The translations under genes were made by a program, and so were the position numbers. 64,000 nt of DNA. It comes from JALRBM01 sp964477195 (GTDB taxonomy: Bacteria > Patescibacteriota > Saccharimonadia > Saccharimonadales > Saccharimonadaceae). This document shows positions 1-7,939 of the stretch, piece by piece. Numbering within the stretch: the first letter of the stretch is position 1; each line of letters begins with the position of its first letter. The notes below the pieces were generated by a model, which was not told the DNA's origin, did no database searches, and saw only the letters and a list, made by a program, of their open reading frames with translations. The stretch lies in the NCBI GenBank assembly GCA_964477195.1, contig CAYZCX010000004.1, forward strand, positions 18,331-82,330, read 5' to 3'.

Positions 1-1
1 G

Positions 2-22
2 TGTTGTACGTTGATATGACAT
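2..22 (-). CDS. Start of a gene running off the left edge (partial)
   Basis: A minus-strand ATG at 22 opens a frame (MSYQRTT) that leaves the window. It follows rsmH on the same strand, where dcw clusters usually carry an ftsL-like gene and then a penicillin-binding protein. That position suggests a division protein, but seven codons cannot identify it. No clear Shine-Dalgarno motif is visible. Confidence 0.3.
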
Positions 23-67
23 AATTTTTTTGTTTCTATTTGATTTTTATTTTTGTTCCCGCGGGGG

Positions 68-92
68 TGGCGCGCCCATGAAGAGCGCGCCA
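68..92 (-). terminator. GC-rich hairpin downstream of rsmH
   Basis: An 8-bp perfect stem (68-75 with 85-92) closes a 9-nt loop. It lies between the rsmH stop and the next minus-strand start. There is no T-run immediately after it on the minus strand, so it may act as a Rho-type or attenuating hairpin, or as an mRNA-processing stem, and not as a classic intrinsic terminator. Confidence 0.35.
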
Positions 93-108
93 CAAAGGGA
101 GAATTATT

Positions 109-180
109 TAAAGCGTACAGCGACCTTAGTGATCTCTGACTGGCTTTGTACTTTGATTTGGACAGGCATTGGTGTTTACC
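109..180 (-). CDS. Possible 21-residue peptide after rsmH
   Basis: Just downstream of the rsmH stop, the minus strand holds an ATG-started frame of about 21 codons (MPVQIKVQSQ...AVRFK) ending in TAA, preceded by a purine-rich stretch. It could be a real small ORF or chance. No homology can be judged at this length. Confidence 0.15.
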
Positions 181-195
181 CTTTCCCTTTTTGTT

Positions 196-1092
196 TTATT
201 TTTTCACTGCGGCCCTGAGCTTACTGCTTCGAGCACGCGGATTGTGAACGTCGTAAATGCTCCCATCGAGCGGTTTCTTGGTAAGTATATCGAGCTCAGC
301 CTCGTAGCCTGCTTGTTTTTGCTCTGTAAAAAAGCGTTTCACAAGCCGATCTTCGAGACTATGGAAACTGATAACCCCTACTCTCCCCCCCGGCTTTAGT
401 AATTTTGGAAGAAGTGGAAGCGTTTGTTCAATTTGCCCTAGCTCATCGTTTACCGCGATGCGGAGTGCTTGAAAAGTGCGCGTTGCAGGATGAATTCGTT
501 TCCATCTGCCCCGATATTGCCCTTCTACGAGTCGAGCGAGTTCTTCTGTCGTGTGGAGTGGCCTTGCCGCGACAATCGCACCAGCGATCCTGCGAGCAAA
601 TGCAATCGGCTCCTCACCATAGGTCACAATAATACGCACAAGTTCATCCTCAGACGCAGTATTTACCAGCGTTTCGGCTGATCTTTCTTGCTGGATATCC
701 ATGCGCATATCGAGTGGACCGTTTTTTGTAAAAGAAAACCCTCGTTCGCTCCTATCGAGCTGTGGTGACGACACCCCCAAATCAATTAGCACGATATCAA
801 ATTGCTTCCCTGTCTCAACAAGTGTTTTTGCTGCACTTGCAAAGTCAGTATGCATAAGCCGTGTTCCTTTTTTCTCGAATTCAGACAAATTTGCAATTGC
901 AAAATCATCGCGATCGACCAAAACGGAATCGGCATAGTTCCCTGTTATCTCCAAAAAACGCCGTGCATGACCACCATAGCCGGCAGTAAGATCGAGATAG
1001 TTCTCATTCTTACGGGGCGCAAGTAGTTTTAACGTCGTTTCGAGCAGTACAGGAACGTGAAGTTGTTGTGGTGGATGTTCTTTTGTACTCAT
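196..1092 (-). CDS. rsmH: 16S rRNA (cytosine-1402-N4)-methyltransferase RsmH
   Basis: RsmH (MraW) methylates N4 of C1402 in the 16S rRNA decoding centre using SAM. The 298 residues match the usual family length. The SAM-binding loop DLTAGYGGH is at residues 34-42, the family signature DLGVSSPQLD at 104-113 and ISFHSLEDR near 241-249. It is the second gene of the mraZ-rsmH start of a dcw cluster. Unusually, 459 bp of hairpin-rich DNA separates it from mraZ. The start ATG at 1092 gives the conserved N-terminus LHVPVLL at residues 11-17. Confidence 0.96.
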   Translation of the reverse strand: MSTKEHPPQQLHVPVLLETTLKLLAPRKNENYLDLTAGYGGHARRFLEITGNYADSVLVDRDDFAIANLSEFEKKGTRLMHTDFASAAKTLVETGKQFDIVLIDLGVSSPQLDRSERGFSFTKNGPLDMRMDIQQERSAETLVNTASEDELVRIIVTYGEEPIAFARRIAGAIVAARPLHTTEELARLVEGQYRGRWKRIHPATRTFQALRIAVNDELGQIEQTLPLLPKLLKPGGRVGVISFHSLEDRLVKRFFTEQKQAGYEAELDILTKKPLDGSIYDVHNPRARSSKLRAAVKK

Positions 1093-1124
1093 ATGCTAGC
1101 CTTATTCTATAAGATGTCGAGTCA

Positions 1125-1227
1125 ACTTGCTACTTCTTCGAAGGAAACTCGCGTCTCGCCCTTAGATTTACATCGCTAAACGTGAAATCTAAGGCGCGTA
1201 GCCGTTTCTGAGAAGAACGTAGCAAGT
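1125..1227 (-). ncRNA. Structured RNA candidate between mraZ and rsmH (domain 1)
   Basis: Arms 1125-1139 and 1212-1227 pair over 15 bp with one bulge. Nested inside are a GAAAC/GTTTC helix and a 10-bp perfect stem (CCTTAGATTT with AAATCTAAGG, around 1159-1194). This nesting is far beyond chance expectation. The element lies in the rsmH 5' leader on the minus strand. It matches no RNA class I recognise (not RNase P, tmRNA, SRP or 6S by visible signatures). It could be a leader regulator, a stable sRNA or a processing signal. Confidence 0.45.
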
Positions 1228-1320
1228 GTGACGAACATACCGAAGTATAAAGTTTCGCATTCTCGAGATCACCTAACTGGCAGCAGAGAGGTTTTTGTTT
1301 TGTATGTGTTTGTTTTTGTA

Positions 1321-1393
1321 ATAAGTGTCCAAGTAGGTTGTGAGGGGGTTACAGTGTAACTCATACCCTCCCCACTTGGTTTGAGAGACTTAT
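1321..1393 (-). ncRNA. Structured RNA candidate between mraZ and rsmH (domain 2)
   Basis: A second nested foldback has an outer ATAAGT/ACTTAT helix (1321-1326 with 1388-1393), then CCAAGT/ACTTGG, a G-rich to C-rich pairing, and an apical GTTAC-AGT-GTAAC hairpin. On the minus strand the two domains are linked by a G-poor A/C-rich stretch (about 1281-1325), as in multidomain untranslated RNAs. About 110-160 bp on the mraZ side (1394-1551) show no gene. Confidence 0.4.
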
Positions 1394-1551
1394 GTGTGTG
1401 AGGTGGAGTTTTTTGGGAGGTGTTGTGTTTTCGGGAAGGTACGTCGACTTTTTTAATGTGGTGTCGTAAAGCCCACGTCTCATACTGCCAGATAGTTGAT
1501 CTCGAGAGTTTTTCTTACTCTTGATCCCAAATTGTTAAGGAGCGTTTTTCT

Positions 1552-1914
1552 TTACACGTCTGCATCTGCCGGCAAAATCCGCCAATATGCACCCGCTCGT
1601 ACAGCAACTATCTCCCGATCAATACCCGCATATTCAAGCAGATGTTGCTCGAATGTCACACGACCCTGTTTTTGGTCAAGCTCGACGGCGGTCTTTCCTC
1701 TACGGAATCTGACGTTAAGATCTGCGACCTTTTCATCAAGAATACTACCCTGTAGTGCTGGCTCTACTTCCCTGTCCCAGACATGTTGAGGGTAAAGGTG
1801 AAGATATTTGCCAAACCCACGAGTCAGTACAACACCGCTTGCAAATTCATTTCGAAGCTCTGTCGGTATCGTTAACCGACGCTTGTCATCAAACTTTCGT
1901 TCGAAATAATCCAT
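1552..1914 (-). CDS. mraZ: Transcriptional regulator MraZ
   Basis: MraZ is an AbrB/SpoVT-like DNA-binding protein that represses its own dcw operon. The 120 residues hold the two expected tandem swapped-hairpin repeats: KFDDKRRLTIPTELR near residues 7-21, and a second around 57-95 with AVELDQKQGRVTFEQHLL. The gene leads the cluster. Its promoter at 2007-2035 contains 10-bp-spaced TGGG repeats, which supports autoregulation. Confidence 0.94.
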   Translation of the reverse strand: MDYFERKFDDKRRLTIPTELRNEFASGVVLTRGFGKYLHLYPQHVWDREVEPALQGSILDEKVADLNVRFRRGKTAVELDQKQGRVTFEQHLLEYAGIDREIVAVRAGAYWRILPADADV

Positions 1915-1983
1915 GCTTTGAAGCTGTCCTAGGAGTTAGTTGATAATTTTTAATGTTAGTGGTGTTTATTTTGTGGTGGTGCT

Positions 1984-2035
1984 ACCCACTTCTTTCCACT
2001 GACCTTACTATAATACCCACTATTACCCACGACAA
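1984..2035 (-). promoter_or_regulatory. mraZ promoter with four MraZ-box repeats
   Basis: On the minus strand, -35 TTGTCG (2030-2035), a 17-bp spacer and -10 TATAGT (2007-2012) form a good sigma70 promoter. TGGGT repeats at 2025-2029 and 2015-2019 lie inside the spacer exactly 10 bp apart. A further pair, TGGAA (1994-1998) and TGGGT (1984-1988), is also 10 bp apart and lies downstream. TGGG repeats with 5-nt spacers are the known MraZ operator. Confidence 0.8.
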
Positions 2036-2066
2036 CCCTATTTTCCCCTTTTACTCTTCTGTTTGC

Positions 2067-2100
2067 ATGCTGTTTTCCACAGCTATGTGGAAAACAGCAT
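2067..2100. repeat. 15-bp perfect inverted repeat holding two TTTTCCACA boxes
   Basis: Arms 2067-2081 and 2086-2100 are perfectly complementary around GCTA. Each arm contains TTTTCCACA, a one-base variant of the DnaA box TTATCCACA, in opposite orientation. It sits upstream of the mraZ promoter. It may be a terminator-like stem, an operator or a DnaA-binding palindrome. The sequence alone cannot decide. Confidence 0.5.
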
Positions 2101-2118
2101 AAAATAACAGAGGTAATA

Positions 2119-2150
2119 AATACCGCACAGTTTCGTGTGCGGTATTATTA
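2119..2150. terminator. Terminator after the small membrane protein gene
   Basis: An 11-bp perfect stem (2119-2129 with 2136-2146) closes a 6-nt loop and is flanked by A/T-rich tails on both sides. It probably ends the minus-strand gene at 2165-2362. Confidence 0.65.
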
Positions 2151-2164
2151 TTCCTATGGCGATA

Positions 2165-2362
2165 CTAGCCGATAAGCCACGTTGTCATCGCCGCATCATA
2201 GCGCGAGGTTACCTGCAGCATAAGCCAAAGAACAAACAAGGCAACGTTTGCGAGTACTGATACAATCAGAATCGCATTTTTAACGTCTTGACCTGTTTGA
2301 AACGTAGCGACGCCGGCAACTGTCTCAGCGGGGGTTTGGTCTTTTTGTGTTTGTTGTTTCAT
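2165..2362 (-). CDS. Small single-span membrane protein, unknown
   Basis: This 65-residue protein has a polar N-terminal half and one hydrophobic helix at about residues 31-51 (ILIVSVLANVALFVLWLML), ending ...TTWLIG. I do not recognise a family. Promoter and terminator are both adjacent, so it is an independent unit. The -10 box ends 6 nt before the ATG, which makes a leaderless transcript likely. Confidence 0.6.
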   Translation of the reverse strand: MKQQTQKDQTPAETVAGVATFQTGQDVKNAILIVSVLANVALFVLWLMLQVTSRYDAAMTTWLIG

Positions 2363-2368
2363 ACATTC

Positions 2369-2397
2369 AGCTTAGCATAATGTTTATGCTTTGTCAA
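2369..2397 (-). promoter_or_regulatory. Leaderless-type promoter of the small membrane protein gene
   Basis: On the minus strand, a perfect -35 TTGACA (2392-2397) is followed by a 17-bp spacer and -10 TAAGCT (2369-2374). The ATG at 2362 lies where transcription should begin. Confidence 0.65.
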
Positions 2398-2413
2398 TAT
2401 TAGGACCTGGATA

Positions 2414-3115
2414 TCAAAATATAAGATCTCGAGCAGCGTGCAGCCCATGGGCATGACGAACCTGCGGGGGCACCTCTAGCTTCTTGATATCGTAGGCAAC
2501 CGCGCTCCTAATAGGAAGCACCCAAATTCCCTCGACGCCTTCTGGTATGCCCTCGAAGCTTACTGGCTTGTCGTCCAAAAAAACAATCCTTCTTGCGCGA
2601 CAAATCCCGCGTCCCGTCAGTGTATCTGGTAACAAAAACATCCCATCAGGTTGTTTCCACTCCGCCATAAGTTCGCTTTTCTTAACCGTCCCAATGATCA
2701 TATGCGGAATACGATCCAGGCCAGATGCCTGAATCTTTGCGCGCTGCCACTCTTCACCGCCACTGGTCAAAATTCCAAATGCCATATCTTTTTTGGCTAA
2801 CTCTTCCAAAAGCTGCGCAGCATACGGCTCAAGAAAATCCTCCTGCAAACCCTTTTCGACAAACAACTTTTTGACACGCGCGACAACCGTCTCAGCATCG
2901 CTGTTCGGTGCTTCTTGCTTCAGTAAATTTCTTAGATATCCTGCAACGTCAAAATTATTGCGATAGATCAACTCTCCCTGCTTGATCTGTTCGGCCGGGA
3001 TAGCCGTTTCTTCAAATGCAACTTCTTCAAACAACAGACGCAGGTCATCAGACCTCGCGAGTGTTCGATCAAAGTCAATAATATAAAAAGTGTCCAATAT
3101 GTTACTCTGTGACAT
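2414..3115 (-). CDS. HAD-superfamily hydrolase
   Basis: A probable phosphatase of the haloacid dehalogenase fold. The catalytic DxDxT motif is DFDRT at residues 14-18, motif II is ILTSGGEE at 115-122 and motif IV is IVFLDDKP at 177-184. The 233 residues suit a HAD with a helical cap. The ATG at 3115 overlaps the upstream yvcK-like gene by 14 nt. That start is preferred to an upstream one at 3238, which would lie deep inside that gene. The substrate cannot be inferred. Confidence 0.8.
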   Translation of the reverse strand: MSQSNILDTFYIIDFDRTLARSDDLRLLFEEVAFEETAIPAEQIKQGELIYRNNFDVAGYLRNLLKQEAPNSDAETVVARVKKLFVEKGLQEDFLEPYAAQLLEELAKKDMAFGILTSGGEEWQRAKIQASGLDRIPHMIIGTVKKSELMAEWKQPDGMFLLPDTLTGRGICRARRIVFLDDKPVSFEGIPEGVEGIWVLPIRSAVAYDIKKLEVPPQVRHAHGLHAARDLIF

Positions 3116-4121
3116 TTTTGTATAGCTCCATAATTGCTCGTGCGATTGCCTGTGGATCGTGACGGATGAACGAACGAGTAACAGGAAGTACATCGCTGGT
3201 ATTTTTTGGGGCAACGCCGCCAAGGAAATTCCCATCAAGTGCCTGATAATCTTTGTCCATAAACGCCGGAGTATTTGGCTTTACGATATAGGCGCCCTCT
3301 TCTTTGTAACGCCTAGCAAGCTTCGCACCCGGACGCTGTCTATTATACAAAACATAATCAAGGAAGTGTCCGCCAGCTAACCGCTCAATTTCATCAGCAT
3401 GATCCGTGACAGTGAAGCCCTCGGTTTGGCCCTGCTTAGTGACAAGATTGCAAACATAGACGATCAAGGCGTTTGTACTCCGAAGTGCCTCACCGATACC
3501 ATCAATAACAAGCAGTGGACCCAGTGATGTATAGAGATCGCCTGGCGCAACAACCACAATATCCGCCCGAGCAATTGCGTCGAGCGCAAGAGGATTGGCG
3601 TGAGCACGAGGCACAAGCGACAGCTCAGCTCGGCGAGGATCATGCGCAAAGTAATCCGCGTCAATAACCCGCTCGCCCCGTAAGATCACACTTGCTTCCG
3701 GCCACTCCATCTTCAACCGAACATTATCAAGCGTTGCAGGAATAACCGTTCCGTTCACTCGGAGAATTTCCGATGCCGTCTCCACTGCCTCGCTAAAATT
3801 GCCAGTCATTTTTTCGAGTGCACTCAGGAGTAAATTACCAAACGCGTGACCCTTAAATGTTCCCTCTTGGAACCGATAGTCAAACAGATTTCTTACTTTG
3901 GGCGAATCACTCAGCGCAACGAGGCACTGACGTACATCACCTGGCGGTAGCGTCCCCAGTTCATCCCGAAGGACGCCAGTGCTCCCACCATCATCAGCCA
4001 TGTTCACAAGCGCCGCAATAGAACCTGAATATTCCTTGAGAGCACTGAGGAGCGTAAAACTTCCCGTTCCTCCACCAATAACGGCTATTTTTACATCATT
4101 ACGTGGATACGGATCATTCAT
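3102..4121 (-). CDS. YvcK-like (CofD/YvcK family) protein
   Basis: The 339 residues carry the nucleotide-binding GGGTGSF at 16-22 and the family block ADDGGSTGVLRDELG near 44-58. YvcK proteins bind UDP-sugars and influence peptidoglycan and carbon metabolism; relatives include CofD. In most bacteria yvcK lies beside rapZ and whiA, which are absent here. The ATG at 4121 overlaps the stop of the upstream glycosidase gene (TAATG), which indicates translational coupling. Confidence 0.88.
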   Translation of the reverse strand: MNDPYPRNDVKIAVIGGGTGSFTLLSALKEYSGSIAALVNMADDGGSTGVLRDELGTLPPGDVRQCLVALSDSPKVRNLFDYRFQEGTFKGHAFGNLLLSALEKMTGNFSEAVETASEILRVNGTVIPATLDNVRLKMEWPEASVILRGERVIDADYFAHDPRRAELSLVPRAHANPLALDAIARADIVVVAPGDLYTSLGPLLVIDGIGEALRSTNALIVYVCNLVTKQGQTEGFTVTDHADEIERLAGGHFLDYVLYNRQRPGAKLARRYKEEGAYIVKPNTPAFMDKDYQALDGNFLGGVAPKNTSDVLPVTRSFIRHDPQAIARAIMELYKNVTE

Positions 4122-5383
4122 TATTTTTCTCTCAGTCGCTTTATCACTTTGCCAAACCACTCAGCGCTCGGACGAAGCGTCCGCTGGAATGTATCGTAGT
4201 TGACCGCAATCAATCCAAAGCGAGGCCACTTACCCTTATCCCACTCAAAATTATCGAGCAAGCTCCAGTGGAGATATCCCTCAAGCTTCACGCCATTTGC
4301 TATCGCGTTTTGCATTGCAACAATAGTCTGCGCCAGCCACCAACGCCGATTCACATCTTCAGAGTCAGCCAGACCATTCTCGGTAATGATAATCGGTTTT
4401 TTGTATTTGTCATGAAGCCGCTCCAAGGCAAATTGAATATGCGCCGGGCTAAGATCCCACCCCAGGTCACTCAGCCGCTCATCCGGATTATGCACCCGAT
4501 AGCCGTATACTCTGTGACTAAAATAGAAGTTTATGCCCAAGAAATCACTATGTTTTACGATCTTCTTTAAAAAATAATCGTCTTGAAAATACTGGAACAA
4601 AGCTGCCGATACCCGACTGAGCCATGCGTCATCTCCTGCATAATAGTACACGGAGTTTTTTGCAACCGACACCTTGTAGCGTTTGTTGATTCCGTGAATC
4701 ATTCGAGCAGTCTGATTGTGTGCACGCGCGAGATTATTGAGAACACGCAAAAGCTGCCATCTCTTGCCTATAACGTTCGGTGGCCAATCTCCCTGATAAT
4801 AGCCTTCGTACGCATAGGTATCGGGCTCATTAATAGTGATGATGTAGGTAATGTCCTGACCAAGTTCTTGCATTACTTTTTCGGCAAATCGGACAAAATA
4901 TCGCACGTTCTTTCGCTTGGCAAACCCACCTTTTTCGGCAAACCACACCGGAAGTGTAAAGTGGAATAACGTCACGATAGGTTCGATACCACGGCTTTTT
5001 AATTCTCGGAGATAATGCTTGTAGTAGGTCATAGCCTCGACACTCCACGCACCCTCATTGGGCTCAATACGCGACCATTCAACCCCAAAACGAAATGAGT
5101 TCATATTCATCTGCTCAAGCAAGTCAAAATCCTTAGAAAAAAGTTTGTAGTGCGCCGAACCCTTACCCGACACATAATTGTTCGGATCAGTAGCATGGGT
5201 TTCTATCTGCGACCAATTCGGAAGATCTCCCCACTGAAACTTAGACTGAGCGGCCTTTGATTTGGCATTTTCCAATTCCCAAATCGTCCACTGGTTGTGC
5301 GTGTCCCCTTCTACCTGGTGCGCACTGGTCGCCGCACCCCACAGGAACTTCGCCGGAAATCCTGACTGAGATTTTTTCTGCAT
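4121..5383 (-). CDS. Glycoside hydrolase family 1 (beta-glucosidase-like)
   Basis: A 420-residue GH1 TIM-barrel enzyme hydrolysing beta-glycosides. The N-terminal signature FLWGAATSAHQVEG is at about residues 13-26. The acid/base is Glu176 in TINEP and the nucleophile is Glu325 in ITENG. The aglycone/sugar-binding WSLLDNFEW is at 363-371. There is no signal peptide, so it is cytoplasmic. The ATG at 5383 is just 9 nt after a TATAAT -10 box. It could process imported disaccharides or host glycosides; specificity is unknown. Confidence 0.93.
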   Translation of the reverse strand: MQKKSQSGFPAKFLWGAATSAHQVEGDTHNQWTIWELENAKSKAAQSKFQWGDLPNWSQIETHATDPNNYVSGKGSAHYKLFSKDFDLLEQMNMNSFRFGVEWSRIEPNEGAWSVEAMTYYKHYLRELKSRGIEPIVTLFHFTLPVWFAEKGGFAKRKNVRYFVRFAEKVMQELGQDITYIITINEPDTYAYEGYYQGDWPPNVIGKRWQLLRVLNNLARAHNQTARMIHGINKRYKVSVAKNSVYYYAGDDAWLSRVSAALFQYFQDDYFLKKIVKHSDFLGINFYFSHRVYGYRVHNPDERLSDLGWDLSPAHIQFALERLHDKYKKPIIITENGLADSEDVNRRWWLAQTIVAMQNAIANGVKLEGYLHWSLLDNFEWDKGKWPRFGLIAVNYDTFQRTLRPSAEWFGKVIKRLREK

Positions 5384-5430
5384 ACTTTTACTATTATACG
5401 ACACATTTTCAATGTAGAATAAAGAGTAAC

Positions 5431-6282
5431 ATGATTGGGACAATTTTACGCCTGTTGTGGCGGCTCTTTGTCGGAGTAATTGCGGTTGCACTCGCGTATA
5501 TAACGGTATTTTTGTTTTATCCGTATCTTCGCAGTCATTTTCATTTTCCGCTTGTTATAAGTCTGGTCGTCCTTTATGTTCTGGCGGCGTATATCGGAAT
5601 CCCCTTCCTTGTACGACTCTGGAAATTAGTTATTCGCCCCCGCCACCTCCCTCACTACGCTGTCTCACGCGATGGATGGTCAAGCGACCCAGTCAACATC
5701 GCCATCGTATGCAAAGATGAAGCTCAGTTACGTCGAATCATGGTAAAAGCTGGGTGGCATATTGCGGATAAGCCCACGCTCCAAAATACACTGCGTGAAG
5801 GCTGGGCAATCTTGTTTGGTTTGCCATACTCTACGGCGCCCTTTAGCAATCTTTTTTTGTTTGGGCGCAAACAAGATATCGGATTTCAAATACAAACCGG
5901 AAGCGTGCCGTCACCCCGCCATCGTCATCATGTACGCTTTTGGCAATTACAAAGTGAGCCCGAAAAACCGCATCATCATCTCCCTTTTTGGGAAAATATT
6001 TTCCAACTCTTTTCTGGAAAGAAACGACAGATCTGGATTGGCACTGCGACCCACGATGTTGGGCCATTCGCACTGCGTATTCAAAATCTCCAAATCACTC
6101 ATAAGATCGATGCCGAAACCAACAAAGAGCGCGATTTTCTTATCAGAACACTTGATGACGCTCAGCTCATCAAACGCTGCGAGACAATTGCCGCGGGCGA
6201 CCCTATACTATTTCGCGGGCAGACACTAGGGGTAAATATTGTTACCGACGGTACACTGCGTGTTGTCGAATTGAAGCGTTAA
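5431..6282 (+). CDS. LssY C-terminal domain membrane protein
   Basis: The 283 residues begin with two hydrophobic spans (about residues 4-30 and 37-62). A soluble domain follows with the LssY-C pattern: AGW, RHHVRFW near 170-178, WIGTATHDVG and a THKIDAETNKERD block before the C-terminus. LssY-C domains accompany PAP2 or DedA-like membrane proteins; their biochemical role is unclear. The gene diverges from the GH1 gene and its stop overlaps the convergent helicase stop by 4 bp. Confidence 0.75.
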   Translation: MIGTILRLLWRLFVGVIAVALAYITVFLFYPYLRSHFHFPLVISLVVLYVLAAYIGIPFLVRLWKLVIRPRHLPHYAVSRDGWSSDPVNIAIVCKDEAQLRRIMVKAGWHIADKPTLQNTLREGWAILFGLPYSTAPFSNLFLFGRKQDIGFQIQTGSVPSPRHRHHVRFWQLQSEPEKPHHHLPFWENIFQLFSGKKRQIWIGTATHDVGPFALRIQNLQITHKIDAETNKERDFLIRTLDDAQLIKRCETIAAGDPILFRGQTLGVNIVTDGTLRVVELKR

Positions 6283-7805
6283 GTTGTCACGACATCTTCA
6301 CCAAAATGTTTCTGAAGCCGCATGATAATACTTCCCTCATGACGTCCTAGTTTTTGGCTCAGATCCTTCACTGATATACCGTTTTGGAAATCTTGCTTGA
6401 GCGTTGCATCATCAGTATCAAGCCACGGTTTGTAGGCATTTGGATGCGTTTCACGCATTTTGGCAATTTTTTCCGACCACGAACTCAATCCTTCTTTTTG
6501 CTTGATTTTTGCAGGACGCTTAGCGCGTTTGGCCGCTTCTTCTTGTAAGTGGCCGAACTTTTTTGTGTCACTCGCAGCGCGCTGACGTAATTTTTCGTCG
6601 ATGAGCTGTGCGTCCGCGCTTATCGCAAGCGCCATACGATTGATCCCCGCCAAATAAAGATTGTTCAAATTTTTTACTCGGCTCAATGCGACATACCCCA
6701 TGCCCTCGACAAAAGCTTTTCGTAGATCGATACGTGCCGCATCTAGTGTCATGCCTTGGCTTTTGTGGACTGTAATCGCCCATGCCAAACGCAAAGGAAT
6801 CTGTGTAATACTCGCCCGCTTCTTATCTCCGTCCCGAAGCTCCCATGTATCAGGGACCATCGTCACCACTTTACCATTGCGAAATTCAACGATAGGATAT
6901 TCGGTCGCTGGTTCAAAATCAATTACGGTGCCGATACTTCCGTTCACATACTTTCGCTCCTGAGAATTCTTTACCGACATAACAAGCGCACCTTTTTTTA
7001 CTCGCAGAACTTCCGAAGCAAGGACGGAGCGACTGAGATTTTCGACGTAGTTTTCCGCACCCGTTGTCGTGCGTGTATAAAAAAGTTCGTCACCCGGGAG
7101 TTCATCGAGCTTCTTTTCGTTGAGCGTGTCGACATCAATATTAACCGTATGAAGTTCCGTGAGCACCGCATCTTCTGCGGGTTGCTCATCGACGCGCGCC
7201 AACAGCGCCTCTGCGTGATGACGACGGATGTCACCTCCTCGCAGAGCGTTGAGAATTTCAAGCAATATTTCATCATCTTGACGATGCTGTTCCTCGAGAT
7301 AACAAATCGTAGGGTCCAATTCTTCCCAGACCCGTGAATGCACCACGAATCCCCCCGCTCTCCCCTCACCCTTATTAATCGGCGGAAGCTGAAAAAAGTC
7401 ACCACTCATAATGAGTTGAATGCCGCCAAACGGTACGTCCTTTCGCCTCACCAGGCGACACACCTCGTCTACCATATCCAACCGATAGTCGTGAAGCATA
7501 CTGATCTCATCGATAATCAAAACATCAGTTTTTTCAATAATTTCACGACGGCCTTTCGCTAAATGTTCAGCAAACCCTTGAGGGATATAATCAAGCACCC
7601 CGATTCCCGCCCACGAATGAATCGTCGTTCCACCTAAGTGAGTTGCCGCAAGACCTGTTGTCGCCGTCACAGAAACGTGTTTACCCTCAGACTTGGCAAG
7701 CTTAATAAATTGGTTCAATACAAATGTCTTACCCGCCCCAGCCGGACCAGTCAACAACACGCTTTCCCCCGAAAGCATCACCTCCAACGCCAAATCCTGT
7801 TTCAT
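6279..7805 (-). CDS. Pif1-like DNA helicase with C-terminal helix-turn-helix
   Basis: A 508-residue superfamily 1B helicase of the RecD/Pif1 group. Walker A GPAGAGKT is at residues 20-27, Walker B DEISML near 98-103, a SGDFFQLPP motif follows, and the C-terminal motif is HKSQGMTLDAA plus YVALSRV. Residues about 455-508 form an extra region (DFQNGISVKDLSQKLGRHEGSI) that looks like a helix-turn-helix. The ATG at 7805 is 7 nt from -10 TATACT, so the mRNA is likely leaderless. Role: replication-fork, G4 or repair unwinding (family knowledge). Confidence 0.9.
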   Translation of the reverse strand: MKQDLALEVMLSGESVLLTGPAGAGKTFVLNQFIKLAKSEGKHVSVTATTGLAATHLGGTTIHSWAGIGVLDYIPQGFAEHLAKGRREIIEKTDVLIIDEISMLHDYRLDMVDEVCRLVRRKDVPFGGIQLIMSGDFFQLPPINKGEGRAGGFVVHSRVWEELDPTICYLEEQHRQDDEILLEILNALRGGDIRRHHAEALLARVDEQPAEDAVLTELHTVNIDVDTLNEKKLDELPGDELFYTRTTTGAENYVENLSRSVLASEVLRVKKGALVMSVKNSQERKYVNGSIGTVIDFEPATEYPIVEFRNGKVVTMVPDTWELRDGDKKRASITQIPLRLAWAITVHKSQGMTLDAARIDLRKAFVEGMGYVALSRVKNLNNLYLAGINRMALAISADAQLIDEKLRQRAASDTKKFGHLQEEAAKRAKRPAKIKQKEGLSSWSEKIAKMRETHPNAYKPWLDTDDATLKQDFQNGISVKDLSQKLGRHEGSIIMRLQKHFGEDVVTT

Positions 7806-7939
7806 CCCCTTCAGTATAGCGTCATATACGCTCAGCGCCTACGACTTGTGACAAAAATACAATATGCTATAGTACTTCAGGACTCCGGCAGGAGGACCGC
7901 CGCATATGTGGTGTAGCTTGAGTTAAGGAGATGACGACA

